Notes: generated by a model from the sequence alone, not told the origin. A stretch of 64,000 bases of DNA from Allobosea sp. (GCF_017308015.1 NZ_JAFKFW010000018.1:1-64000); one strand, 5' to 3'. Counted from the stretch's first letter, positions 52,792-62,255 are shown. Program-made: numbers and translations.

Positions 52792-53883
52792 ATGTCCAAC
52801 GACACGACCCCATTCCTTTCGATCCGCAATCTCGCCAGGAATTTCGGCGCCTTCCGGGCGCTGCGCGACATCGATCTCGATATCCATCGCGGCGAGTTCG
52901 TCTGCTTTCTCGGTCCGTCCGGCTGCGGCAAGACGACCTTGCTGCGTGCGGTCGCTGGTCTCGATCAGCAGGATAGCGGCACCATCCATATGAGCGGGCG
53001 CGACGTTTCGCATGCCAGCCCTTCGGAGCGGGATTTCGGTATCGTTTTCCAGTCCTATGCGCTCTTCCCCAATCTCACCGTCGCCGACAATGTCGGCTAC
53101 GGGCTGGTCAACCGGCGCCGCTCGCGCGACGAGATCGCCCGGCGCGTCGATGAGCTCCTGACGCTCGTCGGCTTGCCGGATCAGGGCAAGAAATATCCGG
53201 TCCAGCTCTCGGGCGGGCAGCAGCAGCGCGTGGCGCTGGCCCGCGCGCTCGCCACCGCGCCGGAGCTGCTGCTGCTCGACGAGCCGCTCTCGGCTCTCGA
53301 CGCCAAGGTCCGCCTGCGCCTGCGCGACGAGATGCGCTCGCTGCAGCAGCGGCTGGGCGTGACCACGATCATGGTGACTCATGACCAGGAGGAGGCGCTG
53401 GCCATGGCCGACCGCATCGTCGTGATGCGGGACGGGGCGGTCGAGCAGGTCGGCTCGCCCGAGGAGATCTACCGGCGCCCGGCGACGCCCTTCGTGGCGG
53501 ATTTTGTTGGGCACATGACCTTCCTCGATGCGGTCGTGACCGGACCGGGCAAGGTCCGCGTCGACGAGCTCGACCTCGTCGTCGCCAATGCCGCGCCCTT
53601 CGCCGTGGGCACGCCGGTCAGGCTGGCGATGCGCCCCGAGGAGGTCCGTACCCGTGGCATCGGCGAGGAGACGCTGAACCGCTTCGAGGCGACGATCGGG
53701 GACCTCGCCTTCCTCGGCTCCTTCTGCCGGGCGCATCTCCAGCCGACCGGATCGCGCGCGACCCGGATCGCCGCCGATTTCTCGACCAATGCGATGCGCG
53801 ATCTCGGCATTGTTCCCGGCCAGGTGCGCGCTGTCGCCTTTCCGCCCGAGGCCTTGCACGTTTTTGCCGGGGAGGGACGATGA
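52792..53883 (+). CDS. 2-aminoethylphosphonate-type ABC transporter ATP-binding protein
   Basis: A 363-residue ATPase of the FbpC/PotA type. The Walker A is GPSGCGKTT, the signature LSGGQQQRVALARALATAP and the Walker B LLLLDEPLSALD. The switch His is in MVTHDQEEAL, and there is a C-terminal TOBE-like regulatory domain (about 250-360). The ATG at 52792 has GAAGG upstream; 52777 is an alternative. Its stop overlaps the ATG of the permease gene. Confidence 0.9.
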   Translation: MSNDTTPFLSIRNLARNFGAFRALRDIDLDIHRGEFVCFLGPSGCGKTTLLRAVAGLDQQDSGTIHMSGRDVSHASPSERDFGIVFQSYALFPNLTVADNVGYGLVNRRRSRDEIARRVDELLTLVGLPDQGKKYPVQLSGGQQQRVALARALATAPELLLLDEPLSALDAKVRLRLRDEMRSLQQRLGVTTIMVTHDQEEALAMADRIVVMRDGAVEQVGSPEEIYRRPATPFVADFVGHMTFLDAVVTGPGKVRVDELDLVVANAAPFAVGTPVRLAMRPEEVRTRGIGEETLNRFEATIGDLAFLGSFCRAHLQPTGSRATRIAADFSTNAMRDLGIVPGQVRAVAFPPEALHVFAGEGR

Positions 53884-55595
53884 GCGACCTCGCACAGCGC
53901 CTGACGATGACCGATGCGTCCGTGAAAGTGTCGCCGCTGCGGATCGGAGAGCGCCATGTCGCAGGCGCGCTGATCCTGGCGCTCTGCACGGTGCTGGTCC
54001 TGATCATCGCACTGCCGCTTTGGGCGCTTCTTTCCAAGAGCCTCGAGGATACGGACGGCAAGTTCGTCGGGCTCGCCAATTTCGTCAGCTATGCGACGAC
54101 GCCCTCCCTGTTCTATTCGCTGCTCAACAGCCTGCTCGTCGCCAGCGTGACGACAGTGATCGTGGTGCCGCTCGCTTTCCTCTATGCCTATGCGCTGCGC
54201 CGCAGCTGCATCCCGGCCAAGGGCGCATTTTACGCCGCGGCGATGATTCCGGTCTTTGCGCCCTCCCTCCTGTCGGGGCTTGCGCTGATCTATCTCTTCG
54301 GCAACCAGGGCATGCTGAAATCCTGGATGATGGGCGCCTCGCTCTACGGCCCGGTGGGCATCATCGCGGCGGAGACGCTCTACAGTTTCCCCCATGCGAT
54401 GCTGATCCTGGTCACGGCGCTGGCGCTCTCCGACGGGCGGTTGCGCGAGGCGGCGGACGCGATGGGCACCTCGCGCTGGCGCATTTTCCGGACGATCACC
54501 CTGCCGGGCGCACGTTATGGCGTGATCAGCGCGACCTTCGTCGTCTTCACGCTGGTCATCACCGATTTCGGCATTCCCAAGGTGATCGGCGGGCAGTTCA
54601 GCGTTCTCGCGACCGACGCCTACAGGCAAGTCGTCGGCCAGCAGAATTTCCCGATGGGCGCTGTCGTCGGCATCATCCTGCTGGTGCCGGCCGTGCTCGC
54701 CTTCTTCGTCGACCGTGTCGTCCAGCGGCGCCAGAGCGCCATGCTCTCCGCCCGCGCCGTGCCTTACGTCCCGCGTGCCGACCGGCAACGCGACCTCGCG
54801 CTTCTCGGCTTCGTCAGCCTGATCGCGCTCGCCATCGTCGGCCCCTATGCGATCGCCTTCTGGGGCTCCTTCGTCAGATACTGGCCCTACAACCTGTCGC
54901 TGACGCTGAGCAACTACGACTTCGCGCAAGTCGAGCCCGACGGCTGGGGCACCTATGCCAACTCGCTCATGCTGGCTTCGCTGACGGCGATGATCGGTAC
55001 CGCGCTGATTTTTACCGGCGCCTACCTGATCGAGAAGGTGAAGCTCTTTCCGCGCCTTCGCGCCTTCGCCCAGTTCCTGGCAATGCTGCCGATGGCGGTG
55101 CCCGGCCTCGTGCTCGGCCTCGGCTACGTCTTCTTCTACAATGCCGGCTGGAACCCGCTCGGCTTCCTTTACGGGACGCTGACGATCCTGGTGATCAACA
55201 CGATCGCGCATTTCTACACGGTCGGGCACATCACGGCGCTGACCAGCCTGAAGCAGCTCGACGGCGAGTTCGAGTCGGTCTCGGCTTCGCTCAAGGTTCC
55301 GTTCTGGTCGACCTTTCGCCGCGTGACCGCGCCGATCTGCCTGCCGGCGATCCTCGACATCGCCGTCTATGTCTTTGTCAACGCGCTGACCACGGTCTCC
55401 GCCGTGATCTTCCTCTATGGCGCCGACACCAAGCTCGCCTCCATCGCGATCGTCCATATGGACGAAGCCGGCGCCATGGCCTCGGCCGCTGGCATGGCGA
55501 GCATCATCATGGCCACGGCCATCGCCGTGAAGCTGCTCCATGTCGGTCTCGACCAGCTGGTCTTCGGCCGCCTGCAGCAATGGCGACAAAGATAA
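53880..55595 (+). CDS. 2-aminoethylphosphonate-type ABC transporter permease (duplicated)
   Basis: A 571-residue permease with two six-helix inner-membrane domains in one chain. The first EAA loop is LREAADAMGTSRWRIFRTITLPG near residue 190 and the second FESVSASLKVPFWSTFRRVTAPI near 465. This duplicated FbpB-like form is the norm in phosphonate/iron-type importers. The gene is coupled to the ATPase gene by a four-base overlap. A hairpin follows at 55605-55632. Confidence 0.9.
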   Translation: MSDLAQRLTMTDASVKVSPLRIGERHVAGALILALCTVLVLIIALPLWALLSKSLEDTDGKFVGLANFVSYATTPSLFYSLLNSLLVASVTTVIVVPLAFLYAYALRRSCIPAKGAFYAAAMIPVFAPSLLSGLALIYLFGNQGMLKSWMMGASLYGPVGIIAAETLYSFPHAMLILVTALALSDGRLREAADAMGTSRWRIFRTITLPGARYGVISATFVVFTLVITDFGIPKVIGGQFSVLATDAYRQVVGQQNFPMGAVVGIILLVPAVLAFFVDRVVQRRQSAMLSARAVPYVPRADRQRDLALLGFVSLIALAIVGPYAIAFWGSFVRYWPYNLSLTLSNYDFAQVEPDGWGTYANSLMLASLTAMIGTALIFTGAYLIEKVKLFPRLRAFAQFLAMLPMAVPGLVLGLGYVFFYNAGWNPLGFLYGTLTILVINTIAHFYTVGHITALTSLKQLDGEFESVSASLKVPFWSTFRRVTAPICLPAILDIAVYVFVNALTTVSAVIFLYGADTKLASIAIVHMDEAGAMASAAGMASIIMATAIAVKLLHVGLDQLVFGRLQQWRQR

Positions 55596-55604
55596 GCGCG
55601 GGTT

Positions 55605-55632
55605 GCGGCAGCAGGCATTGTCCTGCAGCCGC
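55605..55632 (+). terminator. hairpin after the phosphonate transporter operon
   Basis: GCGGC-A-GCAGG, six-base loop, CCTGC-A-GCCGC, giving ten base pairs around one A-A mismatch. No T-run follows, so it may be a weak terminator or a transcript-stabilising structure. Confidence 0.4.
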
Positions 55633-55678
55633 GGCTCGCTAGGCTGTGGAACCGAACCACGAAGGATCGAGTCGCACC

Positions 55679-56410
55679 GTGCGCCTTGGAGTGATCGCCG
55701 ATATCCATGGGAACCTGCCCGCGCTCGAAGCGGTGCTGGCAAAGCTCGACGGCGCGTCCGTCGATCGCCTGATCAATCTCGGCGACTGCGCCTCGGGCCC
55801 GCTTTGGCCGGCCGAGACGGTAACCTTGCTGCGTTCGCGTGAAATCAGCCACGTCCGGGGCAATCACGATCGGGCGCTGGGCGCGGCCTCGGTCCTTGGG
55901 CTGGGCGAGTCGGACAGCTTTGCCTGGCAGGCCCTCGATCCCGAAGTCCGCGCCTGGCTTGCAGGTCTGCCGGTCGAGATCACGCTGGAGGGAACGCTCT
56001 GTTTCCATGCCTGTCCCGGCAACGACACGACCTATCTGATGGAGGAGGTCCAGAACGGCTATCTCGTGCCGTCGCCGATCCCGACGATTGAGCACCGTCT
56101 TGCCGGGCGGAGCGCGCCCTTGATGCTTTGCGGGCACAGCCATCAGCCGCGCGCGGCGCGGTTGAGCTCAGGTGCCGTCGTCCTCAATCCCGGCAGCGTC
56201 GGAAACCCGGCCTATCATGATACGAACGCGGCCCATGTCTCCGAGAGCGGCATGCCCCATGCCCGCTTCGCCATCGTCACGCTCGGCGAGGAAATCGTGA
56301 TCGAGCACCACCTCGTCGCTTACGACTGGGAGCAATCGGCCCGACGTGCCGAGGATAACGGCCGCGCCGAGTGGGCCCATGCGTTGCGGACGGGAAGGGC
56401 GCGGCCCTAG
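55679..56410 (+). CDS. calcineurin-like metallophosphoesterase (YfcE/MJ0936 type)
   Basis: A 243-residue protein with the metallophosphoesterase metal motifs in order: GVIADIHGNLPAL, LGDCASGP, VRGNHDRA, then FHACPG, LCGHSHQPR and VLNPGSVGNPA. It hydrolyses a phosphodiester or phosphomonoester with two metal ions. The GTG at 55679 is used because it gives the usual family length; GTG 55646 is possible. It sits between the phosphonate transporter and the second LysR regulator, so it might act on a phosphonate or phosphate-starvation metabolite. Nothing in its sequence tells which. Confidence 0.83.
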   Translation: MRLGVIADIHGNLPALEAVLAKLDGASVDRLINLGDCASGPLWPAETVTLLRSREISHVRGNHDRALGAASVLGLGESDSFAWQALDPEVRAWLAGLPVEITLEGTLCFHACPGNDTTYLMEEVQNGYLVPSPIPTIEHRLAGRSAPLMLCGHSHQPRAARLSSGAVVLNPGSVGNPAYHDTNAAHVSESGMPHARFAIVTLGEEIVIEHHLVAYDWEQSARRAEDNGRAEWAHALRTGRARP

Positions 56411-56416
56411 CGCTGC

Positions 56417-57286
56417 TTACCTGCGCAGGGATCGCGCCAGCGCGAAGAAGGCTTGGATGACTTTGCTGTTGCGGCGCTCATGCAGGCAGATCAGCTTTTC
56501 GTGCATGAGGAGCGGCGGCCCGTCGAGCGGGATGCGCACCAGCCGCGGATCGTCCTCGCCGAATTCGGCCGCCGAGACGAAGCCGATCCCGCCGCCCGCC
56601 GCCACGATAGCGCGCACCGCCTCGCGCCCTTCGGCCTCGACGGAGTAGCTCAGGGTGACACCCTGTTCCGTCGCCCGCTGCTCCAGCAATTGCCGTGTGC
56701 GCGAACCGCGCTCGCGGATGACCAGCGGCCAGCTCGCGAGGTCCTGCAGTGAAAGCGCTGGACGCGCCGAGCTCGGATGGCCCTTCGCCGCAAAGGCAAT
56801 GATCGGCGAGACATTGAGCGGCAGCACTGCGAAGGGGCGCTCGTCGGCGAGTTCGCCGAGCACCCCGATCTCGGCATCGTAGCCGATCAGCGTCTCGACG
56901 ATGCTGCCGGTATTGCCCTGCGCGATCGAGACCTGGATGCCGGGATGGCGCTCGCGGAAGGCGGCCAGAACATCCAGTACGTGATGGACGGAATCGGCGA
57001 CGATCCTGAGCGCGCCGGTGCGCAACGAGCGCTCCTCCTGCAGCAATTCCAAAGCCTCGCCCTCGGCCCCGAACAGGCGATGCGTGACCGCGAGCAACCT
57101 CTGGCCGGCCGGTGTCAGGACGACTTGTCGGTGGCGGCGGCTGAACAGCGCGACGTCGTATTCCTCCTCCAGCTTGCGGACCTGATCGGAGATCGCCGGC
57201 TGGGTCAGGTTGAGCGCGAGCGCCGCCTTCGAGAAGCCACCGGACAGCGCGACCTGATGGAAGGCACGAAGCTGGACATGACGCAT
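56417..57286 (-). CDS. LysR family regulator beside pbfA
   Basis: A 289-residue LysR-type regulator. The winged helix has AFHQVALSGGFSKAALALNLTQPAISDQVRKLEEEYD, followed by an effector domain. It resembles the product of 46693-47571 in size and layout (both carry a ..GHP/ELAKH and SREAVREAV/GREAVRAIV block), so the two probably sense related phosphonates. It is transcribed away from the pbfA-like gene with 142 AT-rich bases in between, where its operator should lie. Confidence 0.86.
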   Translation of the reverse strand: MRHVQLRAFHQVALSGGFSKAALALNLTQPAISDQVRKLEEEYDVALFSRRHRQVVLTPAGQRLLAVTHRLFGAEGEALELLQEERSLRTGALRIVADSVHHVLDVLAAFRERHPGIQVSIAQGNTGSIVETLIGYDAEIGVLGELADERPFAVLPLNVSPIIAFAAKGHPSSARPALSLQDLASWPLVIRERGSRTRQLLEQRATEQGVTLSYSVEAEGREAVRAIVAAGGGIGFVSAAEFGEDDPRLVRIPLDGPPLLMHEKLICLHERRNSKVIQAFFALARSLRR

Positions 57287-57428
57287 GGCGGAAGAAGCCT
57301 CGAAAAGCTGATCCGGATTGATATCGCCAAAATTTATACTTGGATATGAAATAGCGATTTTTCAGATCGAGAAGGCGCGGGCATTCTGAAACTCGAAGCG
57401 CCTGTCCGGCGCAAACCGAGGCCTTGTC

Positions 57429-58790
57429 ATGCGCGCCGAAACCGCCGCCATCGTCCATACCGAAGGCGAATCCAACACCTCCGCGGCACGCAGCGACTGG
57501 TCGGCGGGAATCGGCGACGCCGGAACGCGCGAACTGCTCGCGCGCGACTCCGCCGCCTTCCTGCACCAGAGCCTGTCGAGCCCCTGCCTGACTGCGATCG
57601 CCAAGGCGGAGGGCATCTGGATCGAGGACACGATGGGGCGCCGTTACATGGATTTCCATGGCAACAGCGTCCACCATATCGGCTATGGTCACCCGCGCCT
57701 GAAGGAGGCGATCAAGGCGCAACTCGACGATCTCTGCTTCGCGCCGCGCCGCTTCACCTGCGAGCCGGCGGTCGAGCTGGCCGAGGCGCTCGCGCGGATG
57801 GCGCCGGGCGATCTCGGCAAGGTGCTTTTCACCACCGGCGGCTCGGATGCGATCGAGGTGGCGCTCAGGCTCGCCCGCGCCGCGACCGGCCGCTTCAAGA
57901 CGCTGTCGTTCTGGGATGCCTTCCATGGCGCCGGCTTCGGTGCTTCCAGCATCGGCGGCGAGGCCACCTTTCGTTCCGGCATAGCCGGCCCTCTGCTGCC
58001 GGGCGCCGAGCATGTCGCGCCCTGGGGCACCCGCAACTGCGCCTATGGCCGTGACAATCTGGAGGATTCGGCCCGCGCCTGCGCCCGCATGATCGCCTAT
58101 GTGCTGGCGCGTGAAGGGGATGTCGCGGCCGTCGTCGCCGAGCCTATGCGCGCGACGCCATACCCGCCGGCACCCGGCTTCTGGAAGAGCGTGCGCGAGG
58201 CCTGCGACCGGCACGGTACGCTCTTGATCTTCGACGAGATCCCGACCGGTCTCGGCAAGACCGGGCGCTTCTTCGCCCATGAGCATGACGAGGTGCAGCC
58301 CGACATGGTGGTGCTGGGCAAGGCGCTGGGCGGCGGCATCCTGCCGATCGCGGCGGTGGTGGCGCGGCGCGATCTCGATGTCGCCGGCGGCTACGCGATC
58401 GGCCACTACACTCATGAGAAGAACCCGGTCACGACCCGCGCGGCGCTGACCACGATCAACATCATCCGCGAGGAGGGGCTGACCGAGCGCGCCGCCGAAC
58501 TCGGGGCCTATGCGATAGAGCGCCTGCGAAATTTCGGCGCGAGTTGCCCGGCCGTCGGCGATGTGCGCGGCCGCGGCCTTCTCTTCGGGATCGAGCTTGT
58601 TTCGGATCGCGATGCCTGGACGCCGGACAATGCCTTGGCCGAGCGGGTCTATTACCGCTGCCTCGAAGCGGGGCTCAGCTTCAAGATCAGCCAGGGCAAT
58701 GTGCTGACTCTGTCGCCGCCGATGATGATCGCGCGGGCCGATCTCGAACGGGCACTCGCCATCGTCGAGCAGGCAATCCTGGCTGGCTGA
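57429..58790 (+). CDS. pbfA: (R)-1-hydroxy-2-aminoethylphosphonate ammonia-lyase (PbfA-like)
   Basis: A 453-residue class III aminotransferase-fold PLP protein. It has YMDFHGNSVHHIGYGHP near residue 78, the FTTGGSDAIEVALRLARAATG block near 138 and the Asp in LLIFDEIPTGLGKTG near 270. The PLP-binding Lys is in MVVLGKALGGGILPIAAVV near 300. The FHGNSVHHIGYGHP and ETLSFWDAFHGAGF-like blocks match the PbfA group that accompanies phnWAY. PbfA converts (R)-1-hydroxy-2-aminoethylphosphonate to phosphonoacetaldehyde and ammonia, giving phnY and phnA a second substrate. General aminotransferase activity is the alternative. Confidence 0.83.
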   Translation: MRAETAAIVHTEGESNTSAARSDWSAGIGDAGTRELLARDSAAFLHQSLSSPCLTAIAKAEGIWIEDTMGRRYMDFHGNSVHHIGYGHPRLKEAIKAQLDDLCFAPRRFTCEPAVELAEALARMAPGDLGKVLFTTGGSDAIEVALRLARAATGRFKTLSFWDAFHGAGFGASSIGGEATFRSGIAGPLLPGAEHVAPWGTRNCAYGRDNLEDSARACARMIAYVLAREGDVAAVVAEPMRATPYPPAPGFWKSVREACDRHGTLLIFDEIPTGLGKTGRFFAHEHDEVQPDMVVLGKALGGGILPIAAVVARRDLDVAGGYAIGHYTHEKNPVTTRAALTTINIIREEGLTERAAELGAYAIERLRNFGASCPAVGDVRGRGLLFGIELVSDRDAWTPDNALAERVYYRCLEAGLSFKISQGNVLTLSPPMMIARADLERALAIVEQAILAG

Positions 58791-58797
58791 GGGGGCG

Positions 58798-59811
58798 ATG
58801 ATGAAGGCCGTCCGTACAGACCGGGAGCTGGAATGCCCGGAGATCGACGCAGGGCTGCGCGCCCGCGGCGTCGAACTCGTCACGCTCCCCGATGGAATTT
58901 CCGAGGAGGCGCTGATGCGGGAGGTCGCCGACGCCGACCTGCTGCTGATGTGCTACCAGCCGGTCACGGCGCGCGTGATCGCGGCGGCGCCCAAGCTCAA
59001 AGGCATCGTCAAATACGGCGTCGGCATCGACGCGATCGATATTCCCGCTGCGATTGCGCGCGGCATCCCTGTGGTCAATGTGCCCGAATACGCCGAGCAG
59101 ACGGTCGCGGAAGGCGCCTTCGCCCTGATGATCGCGCTGGCGAAGCGTATGCCCGAGATCGGCCGGACGATGGAAGGCAAGGGCTGGATCTGGCCGGCAC
59201 AGCACTGGATCGGCCGCGACATCGCCGGCGCGACGCTGGGCCTGGTCGGTACGGGCAAGATCGGCCGCAGCATGGCACGGATGGCGGGGCAGGGATTCCG
59301 CGCGCGGATCCTCGGCTATGATCCGCATGTCGATGCTAAGACGATGGCTGCCGCCGGGATCGAGAAGGTCGACGACCTCCATGCGATGCTCAGGCAATGC
59401 GATCTGGTCTCGCTGCACAGCGTCCTGAACGACGCGACCCGCCATGTCATCGGCCGGGCGGAGTTAGCCTGCCTCAACCGAAATGCCATCCTCGTGAACG
59501 TCTCGCGCGGCGCGCTGATCGACGAGGCCGCGCTGGTCGAGGCGGTGCTGGCGGGCAAGCTCGGAGGCGTCGGGCTCGATGTCTACAGCCAGGAGCCGCT
59601 CGCCCGATACGGGCATCCGCTTAGCCCCCTGTTCGGCCGCAACGACGTCATCCTGTTCCCGCACCTGACCTTCTTCACGGTGGAAGCGATGCGGCGGCTT
59701 TCGGACGACACGCTGGCGCGCTGCTTTGAGATTCTGGACGGCAGGCCGGTGCAAATCCGCTCGCAGGACCCGCGCCTGCGGGCGCAGACGCGGAATGTCG
59801 CGTTGGCCTGA
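58798..59811 (+). CDS. D-isomer-specific 2-hydroxyacid dehydrogenase (phosphoglycerate dehydrogenase-like)
   Basis: A 337-residue NAD-dependent dehydrogenase. It has the nucleotide-binding motif LGLVGTGKIGRSMARMAG near residue 145 and the active-site Arg in NVSRGALIDE near 238. The Glu is in VGLDVYSQEPL near 265 and the His in FPHLTFFTVE near 285. It would interconvert a 2-hydroxy acid and a 2-oxo acid. It begins seven bases after the pbfA-like gene and is probably co-transcribed. Its role in phosphonate breakdown is not established; it could process the carbon skeleton of a related compound. Confidence 0.87.
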   Translation: MMKAVRTDRELECPEIDAGLRARGVELVTLPDGISEEALMREVADADLLLMCYQPVTARVIAAAPKLKGIVKYGVGIDAIDIPAAIARGIPVVNVPEYAEQTVAEGAFALMIALAKRMPEIGRTMEGKGWIWPAQHWIGRDIAGATLGLVGTGKIGRSMARMAGQGFRARILGYDPHVDAKTMAAAGIEKVDDLHAMLRQCDLVSLHSVLNDATRHVIGRAELACLNRNAILVNVSRGALIDEAALVEAVLAGKLGGVGLDVYSQEPLARYGHPLSPLFGRNDVILFPHLTFFTVEAMRRLSDDTLARCFEILDGRPVQIRSQDPRLRAQTRNVALA

Positions 59812-59822
59812 GCTGGTTCAGC

Positions 59823-59845
59823 AGAGCGTCAGGACTTGACGCTCT
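59823..59845. terminator. hairpin between convergent genes (possible two-way terminator)
   Basis: AGAGCGTCA-GGACT-TGACGCTCT, a nine-base perfect stem with a five-base loop. It overlaps the last codons of the minus-strand flavoprotein gene and lies 12 bases after the hydroxyacid dehydrogenase stop. T-runs are short on both strands. Confidence 0.4.
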
Positions 59846-62255
59846 TGCGGTCGAGCGGAGCCGCGAGGCTGGCACTGACCGGAACGCTGGTGCCGGCAAG
59901 GTCGATCGTCCAGCTTCGGGCATCGAGCCAGGCCTGGTCGATCGGCTGGTCGCTCGAGGCCCAGCCCAGCGCCACGATGCCATCGAGACTTGCGCCGAAA
60001 GCGGCCGAGGTGATCTCGCCGACCGGCTTGCCATCAGCCAGGATCGCTTCGCCGCCCCAGGCCATTTGCCCGTTCGGGCGTGGCCCGACAAGAGCGATCA
60101 GCCGTTTCATGCGCGGCGCGGCCTTGGCGGCGACGAGCGCCTCGCGGCCAAGGAAATCGCCCTTGTCGAGTTTCACCGCGAAGCCGAGCCCGGCCTCGTA
60201 GGGATTGACGTCCGGCGTCAGCTCGCGGCCCCAGGCACGGAAGCCCTTCTCGATGCGCAGTGAGTCGACGGCGTAATAGCCGACATCGACCATCCCGAGA
60301 TCGGCCCCGGCCTCGTGCAGCGCATCGTAGATCGCGGCGGTGAACTCGACGGGGGCATAGAGCTCGAACCCATCACCGAGATAGGAGCGGCGGCAGGCCC
60401 AGGTCGTGGCATAGCCGATCGTGATCTTGCGGATCGCGTTGGCCGGGAAGTCCGCCAGCTCGAAGGAGGTCGGCGAGAGGCGGGCCAGAAGCTCGGGGAC
60501 CTTCGGCCCGGCCAGCGAGAGCACGGCATAGGACGAGGTCACGTCCGTCAGCGTCACGCTTTCTGGGAGTTGACGCCGGATCCAGTGCGCGTCGCGCGTC
60601 GCCTGCGCCGTGCCGGTGAGCAGGAGGTAGGTATCTGGCGCAATCCGGGCGGCGGTGAGATCGCTCTCGAAGGTGCCGCGCGCATTGAGCAGCGCCGTGT
60701 AAACGGAGGTGCCGACCGGCACGGCGACATCGTTTGCGGCGAGGCGCTGCAGGGCAGCCTCGGCCTGCGGGCCCTGAAGCAGGAACTTGGCGAAGCTCGA
60801 CATGTCGACGAGGCCGGCAGCCTCGCGGCAGGCGCGATGTTCAGCTGCGACGGTTTCGAGCCAGTTCTGCGGGCCGAAGGAATAGCCGATCGTGCGCTCG
60901 CCCTGGGAGCGGGCGAAATAATTCGCGCGCTCCCAGCCCATTTTCGAGCCGAAGACGGCGCCCTTTGCCGCCAGCCGGTCATAGAGCGGCGAGCGCCGGA
61001 AGGGGCGGGCGGTGTCGAGCTCGCGGTTCGGCCACGGCATGGCATAATGCAGGCCGAGCGTTTCCTTGATGCGATCCTTCAGCCAGGCCGGGTTGTTGTT
61101 GAAATCGGCGAAGCGCCGGATGTCGACGGGCCAGAGATCGCTGGTCGCCTCGCCCTCGACAATCCATTCGGCCAGCGCCCGTCCGGCGCCGCCGGCCGAG
61201 GCGATGCCCATCGAGTTGAAGCCGGCGCCGACATAGACGCCTCCCACCTCCGGCGCCTCGCCGAGCAGGAAGTTGTTGTCCGGCGTGAAGCTCTCGGGGC
61301 CGTTGAGGAAGGTCTTGATCTCGGCCGTCTCCAGCGCGGGCACGCGCTGCAGCGCGTTCTCCATCAGGATGCCGAACTGGTCCCAGTCGTCGGGCAGGAG
61401 CTGGAACTCGAACGGGTAGGGGATGCCGTCCATGCCCCAGGGTTTTGCGTCCGGCTCGAAGCCGCCCATGACGAGCCCGCCGACCTCCTCCTTGAAGTAG
61501 ATATAGCCGTCGGGGTCGCGCATCACCGGCAGGTCGGGTGAGACACCTGCGATCTTGCCGGTGACGATGTACATATGCTCGGCCGAATGCAACGGCACCG
61601 AGACGCCGCACATCTGGCCGATGGTGCGCGACCATTGACCGGCGCAGATGACCAGCACCTCGCATTCGATCCGGCCCTGGTCGGTCTGGACCGCCTTGAC
61701 CCGGCCCTTCTCCGTTTCGATCCCGGTGACGCGGATGCCTTCGCGCACGGTCGCGCCGCCGCTGCGGGCGCCGCGTGCCAGGGCCTGCGTGATGTCGGAA
61801 GGGTTGGCCTTGCCGTCGCCGGGCAGCCAGACGCCGCCGACGAGGTCGTCGGTGCGCATCACCGGCCATTTGTCGCCGGCTTCCTGTGGGCTCAGCTCCT
61901 CGATCTCGACACCCTGTGCACGCGCAGCCGAGATCGTCCGGCGGAGCTGCGTCATCCGCTCCTCAGTACGCGCGACCGAGACCGAACCGCAGCGCTTCCA
62001 GCCGGTGGCGAGCCCGGTTTCGTTCTCCAGCGAGGCGTAGAGCTCCGTCGAGTAGCGGATCAACCGCGTAATGCTGGACTGGCTGCGCAATTGCCCCACA
62101 AGGCCCGCCGCATGCCAGGTGGTGCCGGAGGAGAGGCGCCCCTGTTCCAGCAGCAGCACGTCACGCCAGCCGAGCTTGGTCAGGTGATAGGCGACCGAGC
62201 AGCCGATGATGCCGCCGCCGATGATGACGACACGGGATTGGGTGGGAATGGACAT
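59829..62255 (-). CDS. dimethylglycine/sarcosine-dehydrogenase-like flavoprotein with GcvT domain
   Basis: An 808-residue two-domain protein. The N-terminal DAO-type flavoprotein (about 5-400) starts VVIIGGGIIGCSVAYHLTKLGW and carries GTTWHAAGLVGQLR, where the His may hold FAD covalently as in related enzymes. The C-terminal half (about 430-800) is a GcvT-like folate-binding domain (GLVDMSSFAKFLLQGPQAE, RIEKGFRAWGRELT, GEITSAAFGASLDG). Such enzymes demethylate N-methylated glycines and hand the C1 unit to tetrahydrofolate. On the same strand upstream are a DeoR regulator and a semialdehyde dehydrogenase gene. The true substrate is unknown. Confidence 0.87.
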   Translation of the reverse strand: MSIPTQSRVVIIGGGIIGCSVAYHLTKLGWRDVLLLEQGRLSSGTTWHAAGLVGQLRSQSSITRLIRYSTELYASLENETGLATGWKRCGSVSVARTEERMTQLRRTISAARAQGVEIEELSPQEAGDKWPVMRTDDLVGGVWLPGDGKANPSDITQALARGARSGGATVREGIRVTGIETEKGRVKAVQTDQGRIECEVLVICAGQWSRTIGQMCGVSVPLHSAEHMYIVTGKIAGVSPDLPVMRDPDGYIYFKEEVGGLVMGGFEPDAKPWGMDGIPYPFEFQLLPDDWDQFGILMENALQRVPALETAEIKTFLNGPESFTPDNNFLLGEAPEVGGVYVGAGFNSMGIASAGGAGRALAEWIVEGEATSDLWPVDIRRFADFNNNPAWLKDRIKETLGLHYAMPWPNRELDTARPFRRSPLYDRLAAKGAVFGSKMGWERANYFARSQGERTIGYSFGPQNWLETVAAEHRACREAAGLVDMSSFAKFLLQGPQAEAALQRLAANDVAVPVGTSVYTALLNARGTFESDLTAARIAPDTYLLLTGTAQATRDAHWIRRQLPESVTLTDVTSSYAVLSLAGPKVPELLARLSPTSFELADFPANAIRKITIGYATTWACRRSYLGDGFELYAPVEFTAAIYDALHEAGADLGMVDVGYYAVDSLRIEKGFRAWGRELTPDVNPYEAGLGFAVKLDKGDFLGREALVAAKAAPRMKRLIALVGPRPNGQMAWGGEAILADGKPVGEITSAAFGASLDGIVALGWASSDQPIDQAWLDARSWTIDLAGTSVPVSASLAAPLDRKSVKS

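Noticed and set aside
53469-55742. Long minus-strand open frame (over 750 codons) opposite the phosphonate permease
   Set aside because: High GC removes stop codons on the opposite strand; the translation is low-complexity (Arg, Asp, Gly, His) and overlaps two clear genes completely.
56478-58883. Minus-strand open frame of about 800 codons opposite pbfA
   Set aside because: Same antisense effect; it covers the pbfA-like gene and the LysR gene in a wrong frame.
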